Assembly (NCBI RefSeq): GCF_049999945.1
Contig: NZ_JBLYUB010000001.1
Coordinates: 1 to 64,000, forward strand
From: Planosporangium spinosum
Lineage (GTDB): Bacteria; Actinomycetota; Actinomycetes; Mycobacteriales; Micromonosporaceae
Direction: 5' to 3'
DNA: 64,000 bases
The position numbers were made by a program, and so were the translations under genes. Shown here in pieces: positions 8,489 through 20,939 of the stretch (positions are counted from its first letter, which is position 1; each line of letters starts with the position of its first letter). The notes under the pieces were generated by a model. The model saw only the letters and a list, made by a program, of their open reading frames with translations. It did not search any database and had not been told where the DNA came from.

Positions 8489-10456
8489 ATGACCGGTCGG
8501 TTTTTGATCGAGGACGTCACACCGTCCGTGGCGTGCGGGCGCTACCCCGCCAAGGCGGTCGTGGGCGAGTTGGTGCCGTTGTCGGCCCGGGCGTACCGCG
8601 AGGGCCACCAGGCGCTGGGGTGCAACGTCGTCTGGCGTGGCCCGGACGGGCAGGAAGGCCCGTTCACCCGGATGACGCCGACGAACGACGGCACCGACCG
8701 GTGGCACGCGACGATCCGCCCCGACGCGGTCGGTGACTGGACCTTCACCGTCGAGGCGTGGGGCGACCCGTACCTGTACTGGCGCGACTCGGTCCTCAAG
8801 AAGATCGACGCAGGCCAGGGCGTCGAGGACCTCGCCAACGACCTCGCCGAGGGCGCCGACATCCTGGAGCGGGCCGCGAAGCTCGTACCTGCCGAGTCGC
8901 AGACGCAGGTCCTGGAGGCGGTGGCGGCGCTGCGCGACGGCACCCCGTCGCTGTACGAGCGGGTCTCCCCCGCGCTGGGCCTGGCCGACCTGCTCTGGCA
9001 GTACCCGGTGCGGGACCTGGTCACCGCGAGCGACCCGTACCGGATCTGGGCCGACCGGCAGCGGGCGCTGTTCTCGTCGTGGTACGAGTTCTTCCCGCGC
9101 TCGGAGGGCGCGGTGGTGGACGAGGCCGGCCGTCCGGTGCGCCACGGCACGTTCGCGACCGCCACCGAGCGGCTGGCCGGCGTCGCGAAGATGGGCTTCG
9201 ACGTGCTCTACCTGCCGCCGATCCACCCGATCGGCCGGGTCAACCGCAAGGGCCGCAACAACGCCCTGACCGCCGACGAGGGCGACGTGGGCTCGCCGTG
9301 GGCCATCGGCTCGGGAGAGGGCGGCCACGACGCGATCCACCCGGAGCTGGGCACGCTCGCCGACTTCCGCCGGTTCGTCAAGGCCGCCGGCAAGGTCGGC
9401 CTGGAGGTGGCGATGGACCTGGCGTTGCAGACGGCGCCCGACCACCCGTGGGTCACCGCGCATCCGGAGTGGTTCACCACCAAGCCGGACGGGACGATCG
9501 CGTACGCGGAGAACCCGCCGAAAAAGTACCAGGACATCTACCCGCTCAACTTCGACAACGACCCGCAAGCCATCCGCGCGGAGGTGCTGCGGGTGGTGCG
9601 GCACTGGGTCAAGCAGGGCGTCAAGATCTTCCGGGTCGACAATCCGCACACCAAGCCGTTCGACTTCTGGCACTGGCTGATCTGGACGGTCAAGGAGACC
9701 GATCCGGACGTGCTGTTCCTGGCCGAGGCGTTCACCCGGCCGGCCGTCATGCACGGCCTGGGCAAGATCGGCTTCACCCAGTCGTACACCTACTTCACGT
9801 GGCGCACGACGGCGCGGGAGATGCGGGAGTACTGCGAGGAGCTGGTCGCGTCCGCCGACCACATGCGGCCGAACTTCTGGCCCAACACCCCGGACATCCT
9901 GCACGAGACCCTCCAGCACGGCGGCCCGCCGATGTTCAAGATCCGGGCGATCCTGGCCAGCATGCTGTCACCGTCGTGGGGCATGTACGCCGGCTACGAG
10001 CTGTTCGAGCACGTGGCGCGCCCGGGCGCCGAGGAGTACCTGGACAACGAGAAGTACCAGCTGCGGCCGCGGGACTGGGCCGGCGCCGAGGCCTCAGGCC
10101 GGTCGTTGGCCCCGTTCATCGCGCGGCTCAACGAGATCCGCCGGGCCAACCCCGCCCTGCACTGGCTGCGTAACCTGCACTTCCACGACATCGACACCGA
10201 GGCCATGCTCTGCTGGTCCAAGCGCGACCCGGACTCCGGCAACACGGTGCTGGTCCTGTGCAGCTTCGACGCCGCCAACGTGCAGTGGGGCAACACCACC
10301 CTCGACATGCCCGCTCTCGGCCTGGACTGGCCGGAGCGGTTCACCGTCCGTGACGAGCTGACCGGCACCGAGTACGACTGGGGGCAGCACAACGCGGTCC
10401 GGCTCGACCCGTACCTCCAGCCGGCGCACATCTTCACGGTGCACCGGCGGGTGTAG
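8489..10456 (+). CDS. glgE: Alpha-1,4-glucan:maltose-1-phosphate maltosyltransferase GlgE
   Basis: 655 residues (GH13_3). It transfers maltosyl units from alpha-maltose-1-phosphate to the non-reducing end of alpha-1,4-glucan. Visible: N-terminal beta-sandwich with TEAW-type VEAWGDPYLYWR, helical insert, catalytic barrel with DVLYLPPIHPIG, nucleophile in IFRVDNPHTKPFDFW, acid/base in FLAEAFTRPAVMHGLG, then FWPNTPDI. The ATG at 8489 (MTGRFLIEDVTPS) starts at the family N-terminus; an in-frame ATG at 8426 adds 21 residues with no homology. It is divergent from pgm and followed by treS, maltokinase and glgB on the same strand. Confidence 0.94.
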   Translation: MTGRFLIEDVTPSVACGRYPAKAVVGELVPLSARAYREGHQALGCNVVWRGPDGQEGPFTRMTPTNDGTDRWHATIRPDAVGDWTFTVEAWGDPYLYWRDSVLKKIDAGQGVEDLANDLAEGADILERAAKLVPAESQTQVLEAVAALRDGTPSLYERVSPALGLADLLWQYPVRDLVTASDPYRIWADRQRALFSSWYEFFPRSEGAVVDEAGRPVRHGTFATATERLAGVAKMGFDVLYLPPIHPIGRVNRKGRNNALTADEGDVGSPWAIGSGEGGHDAIHPELGTLADFRRFVKAAGKVGLEVAMDLALQTAPDHPWVTAHPEWFTTKPDGTIAYAENPPKKYQDIYPLNFDNDPQAIRAEVLRVVRHWVKQGVKIFRVDNPHTKPFDFWHWLIWTVKETDPDVLFLAEAFTRPAVMHGLGKIGFTQSYTYFTWRTTAREMREYCEELVASADHMRPNFWPNTPDILHETLQHGGPPMFKIRAILASMLSPSWGMYAGYELFEHVARPGAEEYLDNEKYQLRPRDWAGAEASGRSLAPFIARLNEIRRANPALHWLRNLHFHDIDTEAMLCWSKRDPDSGNTVLVLCSFDAANVQWGNTTLDMPALGLDWPERFTVRDELTGTEYDWGQHNAVRLDPYLQPAHIFTVHRRV

Positions 10457-10499
10457 TGGATCACGTTAGGGCGTCGCGCCTCGTGGGTATCGACCCCAC

Positions 10500-10526
10500 A
10501 CGCGTGGGTATCCCCGTCCCACGCGT
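10500..10526 (+). promoter_or_regulatory. Hairpin/operator in the glgE-treS gap
   Basis: ACGCGTGGG (10500-10508) and CCCACGCGT (10518-10526) are perfect 9-bp arms with a 9-nt loop. Two further CGTGGG copies flank it. The 120-bp gap has no T-run, so it is either an operator or a processing hairpin rather than a clear terminator. Confidence 0.4.
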
Positions 10527-10576
10527 CGTGGGCGTCCACGTTTAACGCGCCGAGCACAGCGGGTAGGTAAAACCAT

Positions 10577-12336
<1,760 letters not shown>

Positions 12337-12340
<4 letters not shown>

Positions 12341-13728
12341 CTCCCCCCGAGGAGACCGCGACCCAGGCCACCACGGCCCTCCCCTACGCCGACTGGCTCC
12401 AGCGTCAACGCTGGTACGCCGGACGCAACCGGACACTCGCCGGCGTGCGGCCGGCCGCGGTGACGCCGCTGCACGGCGACCTCGACCACGTCCTGCTCGA
12501 CGTGTCGTACACCGACGGCGCAACCGAGCGCTACCAGGTGTTCGTGGGCTGGGACCGGATACCGCCGGTCGAGTTCACCCAGGTGGCGACGATCGGCGTG
12601 CACAGCGACCGGACCGCCTACGACGCGCTCTACGACGATGCCAGCGCCCGCCGGCTGCTGGCCATGATCGCCGTGGACGCGGTCGTGGACGACCTGCGCT
12701 TCGTCGGAGAGCCGGGCGCGCAGTTGCCGCTGGACGCGCCGGCCCGGGTGGCCGAGGCCGAGCAGACCAACACCAGCGTCGTCTACGACACCTCGGCGAT
12801 CCTCAAGGCGTTCCGCCGGGTGTCGTCCGGGATCAACCCCGACCTAGAGCTCAACCGTGCCCTCGCGCGCGCCGACTGCCCGCACGTGGCCCGGCTGCTG
12901 GGCGCGATCGAGACCGTCGACGCCGGGGGGCAACCGGTGTCGCTCGGCATGGTGACCGAGTACGCCGAGAACTCCGCCGACGGCTGGGCGATGGCCACCG
13001 CCAGTACCCGCGACCTGTTCGCGGAGGGCGACCTGCACGCCGACGAGGTCGGTGGCGACTTCGCGGCCGAGTCCTACCGCCTGGGCGAGGCGGTCGCCAC
13101 GGTGCACCGCACGCTCGCCAAGGAGCTGGGCAGCGGCACCGCTCCCCCGCCGACCGACAGCATGATCGAACGGCTCACCGACGCGGCCGGCACGGTGCCG
13201 GAGCTGACCCCGTACGTGCACGCGATCGCCACCACGTTCCGCGAGCTGGGCGACCGGGACGTCGCCGTGCAGCGCATCCACGGCGACCTGCACCTGGGGC
13301 AGGTCCTGCGCACCCCGCAGGCCTGGCTGCTGATCGACTTCGAGGGCGAGCCGGGCGTGCCGCTCGAGCAGCGCCGCCGCCCCGACTCCCCGCTGCGCGA
13401 CGTCGCCGGGATGCTGCGCTCCTACGAGTACGCCGCCTACCAGATGCTGGTCGAGGAGCCGGACAACGCGCAGCTGGCACACCGGGCGCGGGAGTGGATC
13501 GAACGCAACCGGACGGCGTTCTGCGACGGGTACGCCGCCGCGGCCGGCTCCGATCCACGCGACCACGCCGATCTGCTGTGCGCGTACGAGCTCGATAAGG
13601 CCGTGTACGAGGTTGCCTACGAGGCCCGTCACCGGCCGGCGTGGCTGCGGATACCGTTGCAGTCGATCGAGCGGATCGTCGGGGCGACGGCACCGGCGCC
13701 GCGCCACCCACACCCGGCCGCCCCGTGA
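12337..13728 (+). CDS. mak: Maltokinase (Mak/Pep2)
   Basis: 463 residues starting at ATG 12337, which overlaps the treS stop by 4 bp and has ggaggag 5 bp upstream. Phosphorylates maltose with ATP to maltose-1-phosphate. Visible: N-terminal cap (YADWLQRQRWYAGRNR, typical), kinase-like core with LKAFRRVSSGINPDLELNRAL, catalytic loop RIHGDLHLGQVL and metal-binding LIDFEGEPG. The next gene, glgB, starts 10 bp after its stop, giving a treS-mak-glgB operon. Confidence 0.92.
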
Positions 13729-13738
13729 AGGACGTGGA

Positions 13739-15856
<2,118 letters not shown>

Positions 15857-15859
15857 CCG

Positions 15860-17092
15860 TCAGCGGTTGACGACCGAGCGATACACCTCCATGGTCCGCT
15901 CGGCGATGGACGCCCAGGAGAAGTGCTCGACGGCCCGGCGGCGGCCGGCCCGCCCCATCTCGGCGGCCCGCTCCGGGTCGGCGAGCAGCCGGTTGATCGC
16001 CTCGGCCAGCCCGGCGACGAAGTCCTCCGGGTGCACCGGGGTGCCGTCGGCGGCCTGTTCTATCGCGACCAGCAGCCCGGTGACGCCGTCGGAGACCACC
16101 TCCGGGATACCGCCGGTCGCGGTGGCCACGACGGCGGTCTCGCACGCCATCGCCTCCAGATTGACGATGCCCATCGGCTCGTAGATCGACGGGCAGACGA
16201 ACACGGTGGCGTGCGTGAGGACTCCGATGACCTCGTCCTTGGGCAGCATCGCCTGTACCCAGACCACGCCCTCGCGCCGTCCGCGCAGCTCGGCGACGAG
16301 CTGCTCCACCTCGGCGAGGATCTCAGGCGTGTCGGGGGCGCCGGCCAGCAGGACCAGCTGCGCGTCCGGGGGCAGCGACCGCGCCGCGCGCAGCAGGTAC
16401 GGCAGGCCCTTCTGGCGGGTGATCCGGCCGACGTAGACCACGCTGGGCTTGCCCGGGTCGATCCCGAGCCGCTCCAGCACGTCGGTGGCCCGGTCCGGGG
16501 AGTACTCCTGCGTGTCGATGCCGTTGTGCACGACGCGGACCTTTCCCGGGTCCACCGCCGGGTAGGCGGCCAGCACGTCGCGCTTCATGCCCTCGGACAC
16601 GGCGATCACCGCGTCGGCGGCCTCGATCGCGGTGCGTTCGACCCACGACGACAGCGCGTACCCGCCGCCGAGCTGCTCGGCCTTCCACGGCCGCAGCGGC
16701 TCCAGACTGTGCGTGGTGACCACGTGCGGCACCCCGTACAGCAGCTTGGCCACGTGCCCGCCGAGGTTGGCGTACCAGGTGTGACTGTGCACGACGTCGG
16801 CGCCGGCGCACCCGGCCGCCATCTCCAGGTCGACGCCCATCGTGCGCAGCGCCGGGTTGGCGCCGGCCAGGCCGGGCGGATCGACGTACGCCGTGACGCC
16901 GCCCTCGTGGCGGGGGGCACCGAAGCAGTGCACCCGCAGATCGGCGAGGCGACGCAGCTCGCGGGCGAGGTACTCGACGTGGACGCCGGCGCCGCCGTAG
17001 ACCTCCGGCGGGTACTCCCGGGTCAGGAGATCCACCCGTAGCCGGCCGGCCCGCGCTGATGTGTCGGTCACCACCGCACCATAGCCTGACAA
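15860..17092 (-). CDS. glgM: GT4 glycogen/maltose-1-phosphate synthase, actinobacterial GlgA/GlgM type
   Basis: 410 residues, GT-B fold: N-terminal VDLLTREYPPEVYGGAGVHVEYLARELR and C-terminal E-x7-E signature SIYEPMGIVNLEAMACETAVVATATGG. In mycobacteria the homologue uses ADP-glucose and glucose-1-phosphate to make maltose-1-phosphate, the GlgE donor; it was long annotated as glycogen synthase. With glgE, glgB and glgC around it the GlgM role is likely. It is divergent from glgC with a 50-bp promoter gap. An in-frame GTG a few codons into the gene is an alternative start. Confidence 0.87.
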   Translation of the reverse strand: MSGYGAVVTDTSARAGRLRVDLLTREYPPEVYGGAGVHVEYLARELRRLADLRVHCFGAPRHEGGVTAYVDPPGLAGANPALRTMGVDLEMAAGCAGADVVHSHTWYANLGGHVAKLLYGVPHVVTTHSLEPLRPWKAEQLGGGYALSSWVERTAIEAADAVIAVSEGMKRDVLAAYPAVDPGKVRVVHNGIDTQEYSPDRATDVLERLGIDPGKPSVVYVGRITRQKGLPYLLRAARSLPPDAQLVLLAGAPDTPEILAEVEQLVAELRGRREGVVWVQAMLPKDEVIGVLTHATVFVCPSIYEPMGIVNLEAMACETAVVATATGGIPEVVSDGVTGLLVAIEQAADGTPVHPEDFVAGLAEAINRLLADPERAAEMGRAGRRRAVEHFSWASIAERTMEVYRSVVNR

Positions 17093-17142
17093 CCGTCCCT
17101 GTCGGCTGGTGCCCGGCCACTTTGATCGTTAACGTCGGACGT

Positions 17143-18375
17143 ATGGCTGCGAAAGTCCTCGCTATCGTCCTCGCCGGCGGCGAAGGCAAGCGTCTGATGC
17201 CGCTGACCGCAGACCGGGCGAAGCCCGCCGTACCGTTCGGCGGCATCTACCGCATGGTCGATTTCGCGCTGTCCAACCTCGTGAACGGCGGCTACCTGCA
17301 GATCGTCGTGCTCACCCAGTACAAGTCCCACTCGCTGGACCGGCACATCACCCGGACCTGGCGGATGTCGAACCTGCTGGGCAACTACGTCACCCCGGTA
17401 CCCGCGCAGCAACGGCTCGGGCCGCGCTGGTTCGCCGGCTCCGCCGACGCGATCTACCAGAACCTCAACCTCATCTACGACGAGTGCCCGGACTACGTGA
17501 TCGTGTTCGGCGCCGACCACATCTATCGGATGGACCCGCGGCAGATGCTCGAGGCGCACATCGCCTCCGGCGCCGGAGTCACCGTGGCGGCGATCCGCCA
17601 GCCGCTGTCGATGGCCGACCAGCTCGGCGTCATCGACGTGGCCTCCGACGGCCGGCGGATCCGGGCGTTCCGCGAGAAGCCCACGGACGCCCAGGGGCTG
17701 CCCGACTCCCCCGACAAGGTCTACGCGTCCATGGGCAACTACGTCTTCACCCGGCAGGCGTTGATCGACGCGCTCACCCGGGACGCCCAGGATCTCAGCA
17801 GCAAGCACGACATGGGCGGCAACATCATCCCGATGTTCGTGGAGCGCGGCGACGCCAACGTGTACGACTTCCGCGACAACCATGTGCCCGGCAGCACCGA
17901 CCGGGACCGGGGCTACTGGCGGGACGTGGGGACGCTGGACTCCTTCTACGACGCGCACATGGATCTGATCGCGATCCATCCGGTGTTCAACCTTTACAAC
18001 TACGAGTGGCCCATCTACACCGAGAACCGGCCCTGGCCGCCGGCGAAGTTCGTGCACGGCTGGCAGGAGCGGCTGGGGCGGGCAATCGGCTCCATGGTGT
18101 CCCCCGGCGCGGTCATCTCCGGCTCGCTGGTGGAGAACTCGATCGTGTCCCCGAACGTGCACGTGCACTCCTGGGCGCACGTCGAGGGGGCGGTGTTGAT
18201 GGAGGGGGTCGACGTGGGCCGGCACGCCGTGATCCGCAACGCGATCATCGACAAGAACGTCGTGATCCCCGAGGGTTTCGAGATCGGTGTCGACCTGGAG
18301 CGCGACCGCAGCCGGTTCACGGTCTCCGACAACGGCATCGTGGTCATCGGCAAGGGCCAGACCGTCAAGGAGTGA
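17143..18375 (+). CDS. glgC: Glucose-1-phosphate adenylyltransferase
   Basis: 410 residues from ATG 17143 (MAAKVLAIVLAGGEGKRLMP). Makes ADP-glucose from ATP and glucose-1-phosphate, the committed step of bacterial glucan synthesis. Visible: nucleotide-binding LAGGEGKRLMPLT with AKPAVPFGG, catalytic VIVFGADHIYRMD, substrate loop FREKPTD, and a C-terminal left-handed beta-helix (VSPGAVISGSLVENSIVS) used for assembly and allosteric control. An in-frame ATG at 17059 overlaps the divergent glgM start and is unlikely. Confidence 0.95.
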   Translation: MAAKVLAIVLAGGEGKRLMPLTADRAKPAVPFGGIYRMVDFALSNLVNGGYLQIVVLTQYKSHSLDRHITRTWRMSNLLGNYVTPVPAQQRLGPRWFAGSADAIYQNLNLIYDECPDYVIVFGADHIYRMDPRQMLEAHIASGAGVTVAAIRQPLSMADQLGVIDVASDGRRIRAFREKPTDAQGLPDSPDKVYASMGNYVFTRQALIDALTRDAQDLSSKHDMGGNIIPMFVERGDANVYDFRDNHVPGSTDRDRGYWRDVGTLDSFYDAHMDLIAIHPVFNLYNYEWPIYTENRPWPPAKFVHGWQERLGRAIGSMVSPGAVISGSLVENSIVSPNVHVHSWAHVEGAVLMEGVDVGRHAVIRNAIIDKNVVIPEGFEIGVDLERDRSRFTVSDNGIVVIGKGQTVKE

Positions 18376-18391
18376 CCGTGCGGCCCGGCCG

Positions 18392-18874
18392 TCACCCCCG
18401 CCGGGGCCGTTCCGGCGGGGGTACCAGCAGCACCAGGCAGTCGGCGTGGACCGCGACGTCCTGGCTGACCTTGCCGAGCATGAGCGCCGGCATCGAATCG
18501 TCGTTGCGGGTACCGAGGACGATCATCGTGCCGCCGTCCGCGGCGGCGGCCAGCAGGTTCGTGGCCGGGTCGCCGCGGCGGACCTCGTAGTCGACCTCGA
18601 CGCCCGGGGCGACGACGGCGGCGACCTGTTCGACCTGCCACTGCACCCGCCGCCGGACGGCGACCGCGTCGGCCGTGCCCGCCGCCGGCTGCTCGCGCAG
18701 GGGCACCTCGGGCTCCGTGTCCTCCAGCACGCCGAACAGGCCCAGCGCGCGCACGACGTGCAGGCGCGCCCCGCTGTACGCGGCCTGGCGCAGCGCCGCG
18801 GTCAGCACGTTCCGGTCGTGCGGGTACCCGCCGAGCCCGACGACGATCGAGGCCTGTGCCGGTGTGCGGTCCAT
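18392..18874 (-). CDS. Universal stress protein, single UspA domain
   Basis: 160 residues from ATG 18874, which has gagggagggg upstream; the in-frame ATG at 18943 lies upstream of the probable DosR box and is rejected. UspA fold: SIVVGLGGYPHDRNVLTAAL at the N-terminus and TMIVLGTRNDD at the C-terminus. The ATP-binding G-x2-G-x9-G-S/T motif is only partly kept (GTRNDDSMPALMLGKVSQD), so nucleotide binding is doubtful. It lies at the edge of a stress island; a GGGACC-N2-GGTCCC box sits 47 bp upstream of its start. Confidence 0.8.
   Translation of the reverse strand: MDRTPAQASIVVGLGGYPHDRNVLTAALRQAAYSGARLHVVRALGLFGVLEDTEPEVPLREQPAAGTADAVAVRRRVQWQVEQVAAVVAPGVEVDYEVRRGDPATNLLAAAADGGTMIVLGTRNDDSMPALMLGKVSQDVAVHADCLVLLVPPPERPRRG
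18394..18422. terminator. Hairpin between glgC and the convergent Usp gene
   Basis: ACCCCCGCCGG (18394-18404) and CCGGCGGGGGT (18412-18422) are perfect 11-bp arms with a 7-nt loop. It lies just after the glgC stop and overlaps the last codons of the Usp gene, so it could end transcription from both sides. It lacks a U-tract, as is usual in actinomycetes. Confidence 0.6.
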
Positions 18875-18921
18875 CGCCCCTCCCTCGTCTCCACCGTTCC
18901 CGGAGCGGGCGGGGGGATACA

Positions 18922-18935
18922 GGGACCAAGGTCCC
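18922..18935 (-). promoter_or_regulatory. DevR/DosR-like box upstream of the Usp gene
   Basis: GGGACCAAGGTCCC, a perfect 14-bp palindrome with the core of the mycobacterial DosR box (GGGACTWWAGTCCC). It ends 47 bp upstream of the Usp ATG at 18874. The same motif occurs before the DevR-like regulator and, with changes, before the CBS-BON gene. Confidence 0.7.
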
Positions 18936-18990
18936 GCTGCCATGGGCCGGTCAGGTAGGAACGGTCACCGCCGGGCCGCGTCCGGCGCGG

Positions 18991-19260
18991 TCACCGCTGT
19001 AGACGTACCGGCTCGTGGGTCACCGCCTCGATGTCGTTGGCCGCCGCCACGAGCAGGCGCTGCCCGAGGTCGCACAGGGCCCGCGCGGCGGCCAGCTCGT
19101 CACCGATCTCCGGGATGTCCCGGTCGGCCGGGTTCAGCTTGGCCCGGCCGACGCCGACCAGCCGGGTGTCCTCGCCGCTCTGTAGGGATGCTTCGGCGTA
19201 GGTGCGCCCCTTGTCATCGTTGACGATGACGTCCACCGTCCACCGCTTCACCGTAACCAT
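18991..19260 (-). CDS. DUF1876 domain protein
   Basis: 89 residues, the full length of the DUF1876 family. The pattern WTVDVIVNDDKGRTYAEASL with VGVGRAKLNPADRDIPEIGDELAAARAL is characteristic. The fold is dsRBD-like; no biochemical role is established. In actinobacteria such genes are often found beside universal stress proteins and DosR-type regulons, which fits this island. Same strand as the upstream GAF gene, 153 bp away. Confidence 0.8.
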   Translation of the reverse strand: MVTVKRWTVDVIVNDDKGRTYAEASLQSGEDTRLVGVGRAKLNPADRDIPEIGDELAAARALCDLGQRLLVAAANDIEAVTHEPVRLQR

Positions 19261-19413
19261 GATCTACCTCCCGGCGGCCGGGCCGCCATCTCCTCGGCGG
19301 CCTGCTGCCGCCGACTTCTCCAAGCTCCACCGTGGAGCGGGCCGGTCGGACCGTGCCGGGCCGAGCGTCCCGTTCCGGTCTTCGGATGCGACGTGCCCAC
19401 GGCGATCCGCTCC

Positions 19414-20895
19414 TCACGACGTACGCAGCGCGAACACGGTCGCCCGAATGTCGCTGATGATGTCGTCGATGTCCTCCACCCGGTCGGTGATGAGCCGCTT
19501 CACCTCGGCGTCGCCGACCCGTACCGCGATCGCCTGGATCGACAGGCCGAGGGCGAACAGCCGCTGGATCACGCTGTGCTGCAGGTCCGCGCCGATCCGC
19601 TCGCGGTCTTCCAACAGCTGCAACCGCTCGTGGTCCCGGCGCGTCTCGGCCAGCTCCAGCGCCAGCGCGGCCTGCGTGGCGAAGCTGCCGATCATGTCCA
19701 GGTCGGAGCGGTCGAAGGTGCACTTCACCCGGGACTTCGACACGACCAGCACCCCGATGACGCCCTGGTCGCTGGCGATCGGGGCGACCACCGTCGGGCC
19801 GATCTCGACCGGGCGGCCCTCGGTCGGCCGGACCCGCGGATCGGTGCCCAGGTCGGCCACCAGTACCGGTCGCCGCCCGGCCATCGCGATCGCCGACGCC
19901 GACCCCTCCCGGAGGAACATCGCGCCCTCCCACGAGGCGTACCTGCCCTCGGCCACCGCGACCCGGAGCAGGGCGGGGTCGTCGGTGGGTACGGTCACGC
20001 CGGCGGCGTCCGCGCCACTGGCGCACCGGGCGTGCCGCACCATCTGCCGCAGCGTCTGGGCCGGGTCGGTACCGGTCAGCAACTGGGTGGTGATCTCGAC
20101 CAGGGCGGCCTGCCACTGCTGCCGGCGCCGGCTCTCGGCGAACAGGTTGGCGTTCTCGATGGCGACCCCGGCCGCCGCGGCCAGCGCTCCGACCAGGTCC
20201 TCGTCCTCGGCGGTGAACTCGTCGGCATCCTGTTTGTCCGCCAGGTACAGGACTCCGAACACGCGGTCACGGACCCGCAGCGGCACGCCGAGGAACGAGC
20301 GCATCGGCGGATGGCCCTCGGGAAACCCGGCCGCACGGGCATGCTCGGCGAGGTCGCTCAACCGCAGCCGCAGCGGCTGGTCGATCAGCTGTCCCAGCAG
20401 TCCCCTGCCTTCCGGGAGGTGACCGATCCGCTCAGCGGTCGCGCGGTCCACGCCGGCATGGACGAACCGGACCAGGCGGCCGTCCTGGACCATCCCGACA
20501 GCGGCGTAGCGGGCGCGTACCAGCCCGCGCGCGGCGTCCGCGAGCCGGCGCAGCACGTCCTCCAGGTCGACGCTGTGGGCCACCGCCACGGTCGCCCGCA
20601 ACAGGCAGCGCAGCCGAGCCTGGGCGCCCTGCCCGCCGTGGACCCTGGCCGCCAACCGGTCCACCAGCTCGTCCGGTTCCAGTCCGGCCACCTGGAGGAA
20701 CGCCGGGCCACCGGCGCCCGTGCCCCCAGCGGCCGTCTCCGGTCCGCCGGCGGACACGCCCGGACAGCCCGGCACGGCGGTCAGGGCGGCCTCGGGCGGC
20801 CCTCGGCGGCGGTCAGCAGGGGGCGGGCGGTCCCCGTTCACGTAGGCCACCCCCCTCCGGTCGACCCACGGCTGAGTGGCAGCTACCTCCTCCAC
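19414..20895 (-). CDS. DevS/DosS-like tandem GAF protein without kinase catalytic domain
   Basis: 493 residues. Disordered N-terminus (1-65); GAF-A (about 98-255) with FPEGHPPMRSFLGVPLRVRD, whose His195 matches the region that carries the heme-ligand His in mycobacterial DevS/DosT (from memory); GAF-B (about 262-418); then a HisKA_3-like helical segment (about 425-490). The phosphoacceptor motif, normally DLHD, reads DLQHSVIQRLFA (437-448), and the protein stops at FALRTS, before any ATPase domain. The 153 bp to the next gene cannot hold one. It is therefore probably a sensor or scaffold, not a kinase. It lies 44 bp after the V-ATPase-C-like gene in an apparent operon. Confidence 0.8.
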   Translation of the reverse strand: MEEVAATQPWVDRRGVAYVNGDRPPPADRRRGPPEAALTAVPGCPGVSAGGPETAAGGTGAGGPAFLQVAGLEPDELVDRLAARVHGGQGAQARLRCLLRATVAVAHSVDLEDVLRRLADAARGLVRARYAAVGMVQDGRLVRFVHAGVDRATAERIGHLPEGRGLLGQLIDQPLRLRLSDLAEHARAAGFPEGHPPMRSFLGVPLRVRDRVFGVLYLADKQDADEFTAEDEDLVGALAAAAGVAIENANLFAESRRRQQWQAALVEITTQLLTGTDPAQTLRQMVRHARCASGADAAGVTVPTDDPALLRVAVAEGRYASWEGAMFLREGSASAIAMAGRRPVLVADLGTDPRVRPTEGRPVEIGPTVVAPIASDQGVIGVLVVSKSRVKCTFDRSDLDMIGSFATQAALALELAETRRDHERLQLLEDRERIGADLQHSVIQRLFALGLSIQAIAVRVGDAEVKRLITDRVEDIDDIISDIRATVFALRTS

Positions 20896-20939
20896 TGTTC
20901 ACCCTGGCCCCCCACCGCGGCCACTACCAGGCCGGACGG

